A stretch of 64,000 bases of DNA from Natrarchaeobius oligotrophus (GTDB lineage Archaea > Halobacteriota > Halobacteria > Halobacteriales > Natrialbaceae), in assembly GCF_003841465.1 (NCBI RefSeq), contig NZ_REFZ01000001.1:1-64000 (forward strand), given 5' to 3'. Position numbers and translations under genes: made by a program. Position 1 is the first letter of the stretch. Each line of letters opens with the position of its first letter. The notes below the pieces were generated by a model that ran no database searches, had not been told where the DNA came from, and saw only the letters and a list, made by a program, of their open reading frames with translations. Below, one piece after another: positions 41,812 through 49,102 of this stretch.

Positions 41812-42248
41812 GAGTGGGTGTGCTGGACGTAGGTGTAAGCGACGCCGAAGACGGCGAACAGCCCGAGGTAGGCAACGAGCGCGTGCCTGATCGGACTCGG
41901 CACCGTGTACGTGCCCGTCACCGACAGCGCGACCATCGCCGGTACGCCGAAGACGACGACGTAGGCGAACGCGCCGATGGTCAATCCGCACGCTTTCAGT
42001 TCGATCTCCGTCTCGCGTTCGTCGAACAGCGGCGTCGACGTCGCCTTCCGGACGCCGACGTAGCCCAGAAATCCGAGCCAGTAGACGACGACCCCGGCGA
42101 AGACGACGATCGATTCCGGAACGACGGTCCAGAGCGCCGTGGCGAGAACCAGCCCAACCATTCCGATCGCCAGCGAGTAGTTCATCAGCCGCCGGTAGCG
42201 CTTGCGTTTCTCCTGTCGCTGCCGTCCGGCGGATATCGCGTCTGTCAT
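41808..42248 (-). CDS. DUF2178-like membrane protein
   Basis: A 146-residue protein with four hydrophobic segments (YSLAIGMVGLVLATALWTVV, IVVFAGVVVYWLGFLGYVGV, then two more) and the conserved cytoplasmic motif PLFDERETEIELKACGLT (DER motif). DUF2178 proteins are usually cotranscribed with a small HTH repressor, exactly as here. The role is unknown; the pairing resembles sensor-repressor units. Confidence 0.85.
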   Translation of the reverse strand: MTDAISAGRQRQEKRKRYRRLMNYSLAIGMVGLVLATALWTVVPESIVVFAGVVVYWLGFLGYVGVRKATSTPLFDERETEIELKACGLTIGAFAYVVVFGVPAMVALSVTGTYTVPSPIRHALVAYLGLFAVFGVAYTYVQHTHS

Positions 42249-42266
42249 GGTCGGTTTCGAGAGGTC

Positions 42267-42299
42267 GTAAAGTTTCCTTTACAGTAAAGCGTACTTTAC
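42267..42299. promoter_or_regulatory. Double operator: two copies of GTAAAG-N4-CTTTAC
   Basis: GTAAAG-TTTC-CTTTAC (42267-42282) and GTAAAG-CGTA-CTTTAC (42284-42299) are perfect 16 bp palindromes separated by one base, 19 bp upstream of the DUF2178 start at 42248. Two adjacent sites with centres 17 bp apart suggest cooperative binding of two dimers of the HTH protein encoded by the same operon, i.e. autorepression. Confidence 0.8.
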
Positions 42300-42351
42300 A
42301 CACCCACTTAATTCTGCCGCAGCAGGCGGCTCGAGGGACCGCCGCGGGCGT

Positions 42352-42492
42352 TCAACCGATCCTGACGAGACGATCGCTCCAGCATTCCTCGCACGCGCTC
42401 TCGGTCGAATCGTACGTACAGCCACAGACCGGACACTGAAAAATGCGGTCCTCGTCCGAACTCGAGTCAGAATTGTTTAGGAATTGTACCAT
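42352..42492 (-). CDS. 46-residue zinc-ribbon microprotein
   Basis: MVQFLNNSDSSSDEDRIFQC, PVC, then CTYDSTESACEECWSDRLVR. Cys pairs FQCPVC and CEEC (with CTY adjacent) make a zinc knuckle. The frame is open further upstream without a sensible start, so ATG 42492 is used. An AT-rich stretch with TATA-like sequences at about 42510-42550 precedes it. Function unknown. Confidence 0.65.
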   Translation of the reverse strand: MVQFLNNSDSSSDEDRIFQCPVCGCTYDSTESACEECWSDRLVRIG

Positions 42493-42813
42493 TGATATCA
42501 CGTTTATTGATAGCTTGCTAGCTACGAGAGCTAAGAACAACTGATCCACTATAAAAATTCTGTTACTTCTTATCTCACAGACAGTACGTCGAACGGGAGA
42601 GTCGACGCAACGACGCACGCGTTCCCTCGGTCGGTCTCTGCGGTTGACGGTTCGCCAGCATCTCGAGCGGAGTGGTTCGCTGTCGAGTAACTGGAACCGG
42701 TGGCGGTCGTCGCCGACGATCGGCTGCTCGTTCGCGCCGTCGGTCGAAAGATCCGACAGTCATTCTCTGCCGTGGTGTTGCTCAAGTAGCTCGATCCCTT
42801 CCTTTCACTCGAG
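42493..42813. other. Intergenic region with a possible decayed frame
   Basis: The AT-rich part (42500-42570) is likely promoter DNA for the zinc microprotein on the minus strand. Beyond it a minus frame (SDLSTDGANEQPIVGDDRHR, then FQLLDSEPL, about 42680-42760) looks protein-like but has no start and loses coding character. I see no certain gene. Confidence 0.35.
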
Positions 42814-42969
42814 ATGGTCAGCCTCGAGCAGATGCCGACGGTCGCCGGAGCCTGTGACGAGTGCGGAAACAGATGTACGGTCCGCGTCTGGCCGGACGAC
42901 GAACTGCGCGCGGTGGATACGGGAGGTGCGTGCGTCTGCGGGAGTCTCTCGTTCCATCACCTGGAGTGA
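42814..42969 (+). CDS. 51-residue Cys-rich microprotein
   Basis: MVSLEQMPTVAGACDECGNR, then CTVRVWPDDEL, RAVDTGGACVCGSLSFHHLE. Cys residues CDEC...C and CVC with two final His fit a zinc site. The 3' end overlaps a longer frame (GTG 42966) that has no clear identity. Likely one of the many haloarchaeal zinc-finger microproteins. Confidence 0.6.
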   Translation: MVSLEQMPTVAGACDECGNRCTVRVWPDDELRAVDTGGACVCGSLSFHHLE

Positions 42970-43100
42970 TCGTCGACGCTGCGACGAACGCGATCTCGAT
43001 CGTCGAGACCGCACGCGAGGTACTGGCCGCCACGATCGACGACTCGAGGGCCGGCATCGCCGGTACTGATGGGGGAGCGATCTCTCTTCTCGAGGCGAAA

Positions 43101-43130
43101 GAACCCCGCCGTTCGCGGCGAGGAGGTCAC
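43101..43130 (+). mobile_element. Possible IS200/IS605-type end (subterminal hairpin)
   Basis: GAACCCCGCCG-TTCG-CGGCG followed by AGGAGGTCAC forms a hairpin with perfect arms CGCCG/CGGCG (43107-43111, 43116-43120) and a TTCG loop. From memory, ends of haloarchaeal IS1341/IS605-type elements have a GC hairpin followed by GGAGGATGTCAC. No tnpA or tnpB is nearby, so this would be a solo remnant. Confidence 0.4.
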
Positions 43131-43330
43131 ACCGTTCGCCCAGCCTGTGCAGAATGTGACGTCGATACAACGCGTGATTTGACCCACGAGTCGGAGGCGA
43201 TCGATAGGAGGAGTGGGCGCTCAGTATAGCGCGGGCAGTGTACGCTCACCGCGAGTGAACGAAGTGAGCGAGCGGACCGACGACCGACCCGGAGGGGAGG
43301 GAGGAGTGCTTTTCATCAACGTTTTGCCGA

Positions 43331-43353
43331 GTGCGGTCGCTCTGCGACCGCAC
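43331..43353. repeat. 10 bp inverted repeat with 3 nt loop
   Basis: GTGCGGTCGC-TCT-GCGACCGCAC is a perfect inverted repeat in the non-coding stretch. It is probably a hairpin of an extragenic or mobile-element remnant. Confidence 0.6.
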
Positions 43354-43689
43354 GCAGAGCAAAAGGTTGGTCCCTGTCGTTGCCACGCTGGTCGCTCGCC
43401 AGGAGGCGAATCCAGCCAACGAGCGTACGCGACAGGCGCGCACGTGCCGCCGAACGTTCCACCAGTTGCAGGAGACGCGCTCGCTGGAGTGCGATGAAAC
43501 AGGACGCGCGTGCAACAGGGTCGGTTTCACCCTCCAGACGAAACCGTCTGGTTCGAAGAGAGCGGACTACCCGGCAGTGCAAATAGTTATCACTCCCCAT
43601 ACCGTACGAGATCCGAGCGTTCTTCGGTACCGGTCGGTAGGCACGCGCGTGCCGTGTCGACGAATTCTCACCACCGGAGACAACCAGCT

Positions 43690-44099
43690 ATGGCAGAAGC
43701 AACGACGCGAGACGTAGAACGGCTCATGAACGACTACTTCGCCCTGCGGCGTGGAGACTATTCGAAACTGGACGTGCTCGCCGAATCGTTCACATTCCAC
43801 TGGCCACCGACGAGATTCACGGACCGGACGGACTCGTCGCGCTGCAAGAAGAGATCGACGTGGCGTTTCCGGATGGCAATCTGGACGTCCACGATATGCT
43901 CGTCGGCGACGACGTCGCGTTCTGGGAATGGACGATGACGGGCACCCACGAAGGGGAGTACAACGGCATCGAACCAACCGGACGTACCGTTGACCTCCCC
44001 GGCGTATCGAAAACGGTGATCGCGGACGGGAAAATCACGGAAAACTGGGCGTATTTCGACTCACAGGATCTACTCGCCCAGCTCGGGGGTACCGAGTAG
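43690..44099 (+). pseudogene. SnoaL-like ester cyclase, frameshifted
   Basis: The frame from ATG 43690 encodes MAEATTRDVERLMNDYFALR, then GDYSKLDVLAESFTFHWP. A different frame then takes over: ATDEIHGPDGLVALQEEIDV, AFPDGNLDVHDMLVGDDVAF, WEWTMTGTHEGEYNGIEPTG and onward to the stop 44097-44099. Together these form one SnoaL-like polyketide cyclase/ester cyclase domain of about 135 residues; the change of frame, a one-base indel, is at about 43800-43810. It is probably inactive. TTATCACTC lies upstream as a possible promoter relic. Confidence 0.8.
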
Positions 44100-44193
44100 G
44101 GTTCGTTCCCCCGAACGCGTTCGCCACCCCATCCGAATCGGTACATTCGCCCTCGAGTCGTCTCCCGATTGCCGAGTACTCACGCGGTGTCGA

Positions 44194-44394
44194 TCACCCG
44201 ACGAATTCGAGCAGCGAGGCGACGACCTCGAGGTATCCGATCGTTGCGAGGACGACGAAGGCGAGGGCGAGCACGAACGGAACGAGGACCCGAACGCGCT
44301 CACGAAGCCGACCGATCGTTCGACCCCCGACCGGCTGGAGCAGTCGAAAAATCGCCACCACGATCGGTATTCCGATCGTCATCGACGTCGTCAT
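44194..44394 (-). CDS. 66-residue two-span membrane protein
   Basis: MTTSMTIGIPIVVAIFRLLQ, then RERVRVLVPFVLALAFVVLA and TIGYLEVVASLLEFVG. Two hydrophobic helices join through an Arg-rich loop. Composition is coding-like. Function unknown; it converges with the SnoaL remnant. Confidence 0.55.
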   Translation of the reverse strand: MTTSMTIGIPIVVAIFRLLQPVGGRTIGRLRERVRVLVPFVLALAFVVLATIGYLEVVASLLEFVG

Positions 44395-45340
44395 CGCGTC
44401 GTCCTCCGCGCGTTCGTCACACGCTGCTGGTGTGGCTGTCGTTTGCGATCACGAGCGGACGCTTCGAGTACCATACCGACGACGGCCACCCCGATACCCG
44501 TAAATCTCAGTCAGACACTCGTCAGCTGAAACTCCGTCAGACGTCCGTCTAACGCCCGTCAGCCGCCGATCCTTCGAACGCCAGGCTGGTGGAATTCCCG
44601 CCGTCGCTGTCCTCCCGGCCGCATCTCGGTCCCGAACTGCCGGTCGAAGACGTCGGCTGTGATTCCACCGGTTCCCACCGCGGACGCTGAAAACGACTCG
44701 AGCCCGACTTCTCGAGTCCGTAGCGATGCGACGATCGAAGCGCACTCGCGTCGCCGTCCAGCGCCGCCGTTCCCTCGCGACCCACCTAATTCCCGACGAC
44801 AATCAGTAGTTATAAGTCGATACAGCCAGACAATTAATCTGGAAGCTGGGCTCCCAGGGGGCACGAAACGCCCCGGGTGTAGGAGCACCCGAGGCCGGCT
44901 TCCAACCCCTTCGGGTTGTCAGCATGATTCCAAAGATACTCGCGAGATATAAACCCCTCGCAAGCCGATCGAATCGTTCGCCGCGGCCAGCCACGGCTGC
45001 GGACGCGAGAGTTAGCACCAGAGCGCGGACGCGCCGCGAGCACGAGCGCTGGCGGAACCGCCAGCACGCCCACGTGCGTCAGGCGACGCTCTGACTCCCC
45101 GCCCGTGTTCGTTTCTCGGTGTTCGATCGGACGCGACGCCACGACGTTCCGATCGGCCGCCTAGACTGGAGGGCCCGTCCTCGAGTGACGGCGGTTTGCC
45201 GACGGCTCGACCGGCCGACAGTCCTGTCCCCCAAACTCGGAACCACCCACGCCGGTCGGGCCGTCGGCCCGCAGACGGGACTCGAGGGCGTCGCGCTTCG
45301 ATCGATCGTGCGGTCGATTTCTTCGGCGACGGTTCGCGAC
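44395..45340. other. 946 bp region without protein genes
   Basis: Frames here are shadow-like. The only clear structure is the multi-stem element at 44841-44917 and AT-rich flanks (44806-44838 and 44930-44960). I regard the whole as degraded mobile DNA. Confidence 0.4.
44841..44917 (+). ncRNA. Cloverleaf-like structured element, TnpB 3'-end/omega-RNA-like remnant
   Basis: A closing stem GGAAGC/GCTTCC (44841-44846 with 44898-44903) encloses three perfect hairpins: TGGG-CT-CCCA, GGGGC-ACGAAAC-GCCCC and GGGTG-TAGGAG-CACCC. A fourth, AACCC-CTTC-GGGTT (44904-44917), follows. From memory, the segment GGCACGAAACGCCCC and GGGTGTAGGAGCACCCGAGG resembles the 3' end of haloarchaeal IS1341-type TnpB genes, where the guide (omega) RNA scaffold lies. 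No tnpB is upstream, so it is an isolated remnant or an unrelated RNA. Confidence 0.5.
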
Positions 45341-45538
45341 TCAGCGCCGCCGCTCGAGATACTCGAGGCCGCCCCGGTAGACGAGGAGATACGAGACCAG
45401 CGCCGCGGCCACCACCAGGGGAACGACGGCGAGAACCAGCGTGTACGGGTCGGGCGGGAGGACCGTGGCGGCGACCGTGATCGCGAGGCCGCTCAGGATC
45501 AGGAACGCCCCGACGAACCGCCCGGATGACGAACTCAT
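45341..45538 (-). CDS. 65-residue membrane protein (DUF7534-like)
   Basis: MSSSSGRFVGAFLILSGLAI, then TVAATVLPPDPYTLVLAVVP and LVVAAALVSYLLVYRGGLEY. Two spans and a positively charged end (LERRR). Resembles a small haloarchaeal membrane family I recall as DUF7534; role unknown. Confidence 0.6.
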   Translation of the reverse strand: MSSSSGRFVGAFLILSGLAITVAATVLPPDPYTLVLAVVPLVVAAALVSYLLVYRGGLEYLERRR

Positions 45539-45897
45539 GTTCCGTTAGTCGTCGCTTGAACGTTTTCGTCCGGATCGGCTACGCACTCGTCGAGAACGGA
45601 CCCGAGCGCGAGATTCGAGGTCGAGTGCGAACGATCCGGCGGTCTCAGCTGGCTCATGGTGTGCATCATCTCGAATCGTCAGGGCAAGAAACCTCTGGTA
45701 GGGAGGATCGACTGAACGAGGGCTCCGAGACGGGATTACGCGGACGCTGTCTTCAGTCACGGACCGATCGCGTCCAGTTCGGTGGTCGACGGAACACAGT
45801 GCCAGCAGATCGTCTCATACGGATTGCTGTAACGATGTACCGGCGCACCCGCCGCCCGGGTCGCAGGTGCGCCGGTAATGACTTACAGTAAACCGTC
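45539..45897. other. Intergenic region with a long hairpin
   Basis: The 359 bp between the small membrane protein and the 3' end of the CoA-transferase gene have no credible gene. The hairpin at 45838-45877 is the main feature. Confidence 0.4.
45838..45877 (-). terminator. Hairpin with 12 bp arms behind the CoA-transferase gene
   Basis: TACCGGCGCACC (45838-45849) and GGTGCGCCGGTA (45866-45877) are perfect inverted repeats around a 16 nt loop, 20 bp beyond the stop codon of the minus-strand gene. Intrinsic hairpins are not needed for archaeal termination, so a stability role for the mRNA 3' end is also possible. Confidence 0.55.
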
Positions 45898-47070
45898 TCA
45901 GTCGTCGGCCGCGGTCTCCGCCCGCTCGCCCAGCACCTCCTCGCGGTGTTCGTCGAGCAGCGGCGCGCGACCGCGGGGGTCGGGCGGCGTCTCGGTCATC
46001 TTGATCGGATTGCCCGCGATTTCGACGTCGGCGTCGGCACCGGGCTGGTCGACGGCAACCAGCATTCCTCGTGTGTGAACGTGAGGATCGTCGAAGATGT
46101 CGTCGGTCGTCTGGACCGGGGCGGCCGGGACGCGACCTTCGAGCGCGTCGACCAGTTCCTCGGTCGTCCGGCGTGCGGCCCAGTCGGCGATCTCGGCGCG
46201 AAGGGGCTCGCGGTGCTCGAGGCGGTCCGCGGCGGTGGGGTAATCGGCGGCGAGGTCGTCGCGGTCCATCGCAGCGCAGAGTTCGGTCCAGTGGTTGGTC
46301 CCGAAGGCGGCGATCACGGCGTGGCCGTCGGCGGTCTCGAACGCGTCGTAGGGAAACAGCGTCGGGTGGGCGTTGCCGCGACGAGTCGGGGCCTCGCCGG
46401 TGTAGGAGTGCTGGTAGATCGCCCGCTCGGTGAGGCTGATCATCGCGTCGTACATGCCGGTGTCGACGTACTGTCCCTCGCCCGTCCGCTCGCGGTGGTT
46501 GATCGCCGCGAGGATGCCGACGCAGTTCAGCGTGGCCGTAAAGAGGTCGCCGATGCCGGGGCCGACCTTCGTCGGCGGGCCGTCCGCCTGGCCGGTGATC
46601 TCCATGACGCCGCCGAGCGCCTGCGCGATGAGGTCGAACGACGGCTGGCCCTGTCGGTGCGTCTCGCCCGTGCGCGGGTCGCCGAAGCCGCGGATCGACG
46701 AGTAGACGAGCGCCGGATTGCGCTCGGCGAGCGTCTCGTAGCCGAGGTCGTACTTCTCCATCGTCCCCGCGCGGTAGTTCTCGACGACGACGTCGGCGGT
46801 CTCGACGAGCGAGAGGAAGTCTTCGCGGTCGTCCTCGTCGCCGAAGTCGAGCTCGAGGCTTCGCTTGCCCCGGTTGACGCTCTGGAAGTAGCCCCCGTAG
46901 GCTTCGGCCTCGGCGTCGTCGACGAACGGCGGGTTCGATCGGATGAGGTCGCCGCCCGGGCGCTCGACCTTTACCACGTCCGCGCCCATGTCCGCGAGCA
47001 ACATCGTACAGTACGGTCCGGCGAGCACCTGCGTCAGATCCAGCACGCGCAGGTTCGACAGCGCACCCAT
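45898..47070 (-). CDS. CaiB/BaiF CoA-transferase (probable succinyl-CoA:mesaconate CoA-transferase)
   Basis: A 390-residue class III CoA-transferase. The N-terminal NLRVLDLTQVLAGPYCTMLL, ADMGADVVKVERPGGD, and the catalytic-Asp region GQPSFDLIAQALGGVMEITG identify the family; GIGDLFTATL and MYDAMISLTE follow. Context beside glmSE-mal-mch-mcl points to activation of mesaconate with succinyl-CoA in the methylaspartate cycle. It is transcribed divergently from glmS over a 151 bp gap. The start at 47070 follows the family (MGALSNLRV). Confidence 0.9.
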   Translation of the reverse strand: MGALSNLRVLDLTQVLAGPYCTMLLADMGADVVKVERPGGDLIRSNPPFVDDAEAEAYGGYFQSVNRGKRSLELDFGDEDDREDFLSLVETADVVVENYRAGTMEKYDLGYETLAERNPALVYSSIRGFGDPRTGETHRQGQPSFDLIAQALGGVMEITGQADGPPTKVGPGIGDLFTATLNCVGILAAINHRERTGEGQYVDTGMYDAMISLTERAIYQHSYTGEAPTRRGNAHPTLFPYDAFETADGHAVIAAFGTNHWTELCAAMDRDDLAADYPTAADRLEHREPLRAEIADWAARRTTEELVDALEGRVPAAPVQTTDDIFDDPHVHTRGMLVAVDQPGADADVEIAGNPIKMTETPPDPRGRAPLLDEHREEVLGERAETAADD

Positions 47071-47221
47071 GCGCCGACCAATCCGGTACAGTCGCAAAAA
47101 CCTTTGCTAATAATCATTATGTTTGTGGTCGTATGTCACACGCACTGTCTAACCCTCATTAAGGAATATTATCATGGAAGATCATTAACTTTATCACCCG
47201 GTTCCTCATGGTTCTGCATGC
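47071..47221. promoter_or_regulatory. Divergent promoter region of the methylaspartate genes
   Basis: ACTTTAT (47188-47194) is 28 bp before the glmS ATG, giving a leaderless transcript. An AT-rich palindrome ATAAT-C-ATTAT (47110-47120) lies 40 bp before the CoA-transferase start on the other strand and could be its TATA region or an operator. No other gene is present. Confidence 0.55.
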
Positions 47222-47662
47222 ATGACGCAAACGGTCGTTCTCGGCGTGATCGGATCCGACGCCCACGTCGTCGGAATCACGATCCTCGAGCAGGCGTTCA
47301 GTGCAGCCGGATTCGACGTGATCAACCTCGGTGTGCAGACCTCCCAGGAGGAGTTCGCCGAGGCGGCGGTAGCACACGACGCCGAAGCCGTACTGGTCTC
47401 GTCGCTGTACGGCCACGCCGAGCAGGACTGTCGGGGGTTCCACGACGTCCTCGAGTCGGCGGGCGTCGACGCGCTGACGTACATCGGCGGCAACCTCGCC
47501 GTCGGACAGGACGACTGGGAGCGAACCCGGGAGACCTTTCGGGAGCTCGGCTTCGACCGCGTCTTCGACTCCGAGACCGACCCGGAGGACGCGATCGCCG
47601 CCCTCCGACAGGACCTCCAGATCACTCCGACCGAAGCGGAACGGCTCACCATCAGTTCGTAG
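47222..47662 (+). CDS. glmS: Methylaspartate mutase subunit S (glutamate mutase S)
   Basis: A 146-residue B12-binding subunit. The cobalamin motif DxHxxG is Asp13-Ala-His15-Val-Val-Gly18 in IGSDAHVVG, followed by the SLYGHAE and YIGGNLAVGQ loops. With GlmE it isomerises L-glutamate to L-threo-3-methylaspartate. Its stop (47660-47662) touches the glmE start. Confidence 0.96.
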   Translation: MTQTVVLGVIGSDAHVVGITILEQAFSAAGFDVINLGVQTSQEEFAEAAVAHDAEAVLVSSLYGHAEQDCRGFHDVLESAGVDALTYIGGNLAVGQDDWERTRETFRELGFDRVFDSETDPEDAIAALRQDLQITPTEAERLTISS

Positions 47663-49102
47663 ATGATACGCGACGAGCGAATTCCGTCCGACGAGCTACG
47701 GCGTATCGACGAGGCGGTCCGGGACGACTGGCCGACGGGCGACGACGTCGACTTCGAGGAGGCCGTCGCCTACCACGAGTCGCTGCCGGCGCACAAGCGC
47801 TTCGCCGACGTCCTCGAGTCGGCCGACGCCCCGCTCTTGCAGCCGCGAGCGGGCGTCCCGCGCCTCGAGGACCAGATCGAACTCCTCGCGTACCTCCACG
47901 AGGCTGGCGAGGCCGACCTCCTGCCGACGACGATCGACTCTTACACGCGCGACAACGCCTACGAGAAGGCCCGCGAGGGACTCGAGACGGCCCGCGAGAC
48001 CGGTGAAGACGCGCTCAACGGCTTCCCCGCCGTCAACCACGGCGTCTCGGGCTGTCGCGAACTGATCGAGGCGGTCGACGCCCCGGTCGAGGTGCGCCAC
48101 GGCACGCCCGACGCCCGACTGCTCGCGGCGATCACCTTCGCCGGTGGATTCCAGAGCTTCGAGGGCGGGCCGATCTCCTACAACATCCCCTACACGAACC
48201 GCCACGGTCTCGCGGAGACGATCGAGAACTGGCAGTTCGTCGATCGGCTGGCCGGCGCGTACACCGAACGGGGCGTACGGATCAACCGCGAGCCGTTCGG
48301 TCCTCTCACCGGAACCCTCGTGCCGCCGTCGATCGCGATCGCGGTCATGCTGATCGAGGGGCTGCTCGCGGCGACCCAGGGCGTGCGCTCGCTCACGCTC
48401 GGTTACGGCCAGGTCGGCAACGTCGTCCAGGACGTCGCCGCCCTGCGGGCGCTGCGGGAACTCGGCGAGGAGTACCTCCCCGACGAGGTCGTCGTCACGA
48501 CCGTCTTTCACGAGTGGATGGGCGGCTTTCCGCCGGACGAGGCCCGCGCGAACGGCGTCATCGGTCTCGGCGGGATGACCGCCGCCATCGCCCGGCCGGA
48601 CAAGGTCATTACCAAATCGCCCCAGGAGTTCCAGGGCGTGCCGACCCGGGAAGCCAACGCCGCCGGACTTCGGACGACGCGCCAGGTCATCGACATGGCG
48701 ATCGAGCAGGCGATCGACATCGACGGCGTCGAGGAGGAACGCGAACTGATCGAGCGCGAGACCCGATGTCTGATGGACGCCGTCTTCGACCGCGGCGACG
48801 GCGACGTCGTCCGGGGAACGCTCGAGGCGTTCGACGCGGGCGCACTCGACGTTCCGTTCTCGCCGAGCGACAGCGCCGAAGGTGCCGTCCTGCCGGCGCG
48901 CGACGACGACGGCAGGGTGCGCATCCTCGAGTGGGGCGACCTCGCGATGGACGACGAGATCAAGGAGATCCACGGGGCGCGACTCTCCCAGCGGGCGGAC
49001 GCCGAGGGTCGCGATCAGTCGTTCCGGATGGTCGCCGACGACGTCGACGCGATCAGCGAGGGAAAGCTCATCGGCCGACCGCGTGACCGGGGTGACGCGT
49101 AG
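47663..49102 (+). CDS. glmE: Methylaspartate mutase subunit E (glutamate mutase E)
   Basis: A 479-residue TIM-barrel subunit. It binds glutamate and cobalamin with GlmS. The typical segments QPRAGVPRLEDQIELLAYLH, NGFPAVNHGVSGCRELI, FEGGPISYNIPYTN and YGQVGNVVQDVAALRALREL are present. It follows glmS with no gap. Confidence 0.96.
   Translation: MIRDERIPSDELRRIDEAVRDDWPTGDDVDFEEAVAYHESLPAHKRFADVLESADAPLLQPRAGVPRLEDQIELLAYLHEAGEADLLPTTIDSYTRDNAYEKAREGLETARETGEDALNGFPAVNHGVSGCRELIEAVDAPVEVRHGTPDARLLAAITFAGGFQSFEGGPISYNIPYTNRHGLAETIENWQFVDRLAGAYTERGVRINREPFGPLTGTLVPPSIAIAVMLIEGLLAATQGVRSLTLGYGQVGNVVQDVAALRALRELGEEYLPDEVVVTTVFHEWMGGFPPDEARANGVIGLGGMTAAIARPDKVITKSPQEFQGVPTREANAAGLRTTRQVIDMAIEQAIDIDGVEEERELIERETRCLMDAVFDRGDGDVVRGTLEAFDAGALDVPFSPSDSAEGAVLPARDDDGRVRILEWGDLAMDDEIKEIHGARLSQRADAEGRDQSFRMVADDVDAISEGKLIGRPRDRGDA

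Larger units (their letters stand above)
42970..43689. other. 720 bp non-coding stretch with palindromes
   Basis: No convincing gene. It contains a UUCG-type hairpin followed by GAGGAGGTCAC (43107-43130), a 10 bp inverted repeat (43331-43353) and the purine-rich, low-complexity CGAGTGAACGAAGTGAGCGA (43249-43268). This is the profile of old mobile-element remnants. A TATA-like TTATCACTC occurs near 43587. Confidence 0.4.

Noticed and set aside
42966-43229. Plus-strand frame with ISLLEAKEPRRSRRGGH
   Set aside because: It could be a decayed TnpB tail, but it has no recognisable domain and overlaps the microprotein stop, so I kept only the hairpin as a feature.
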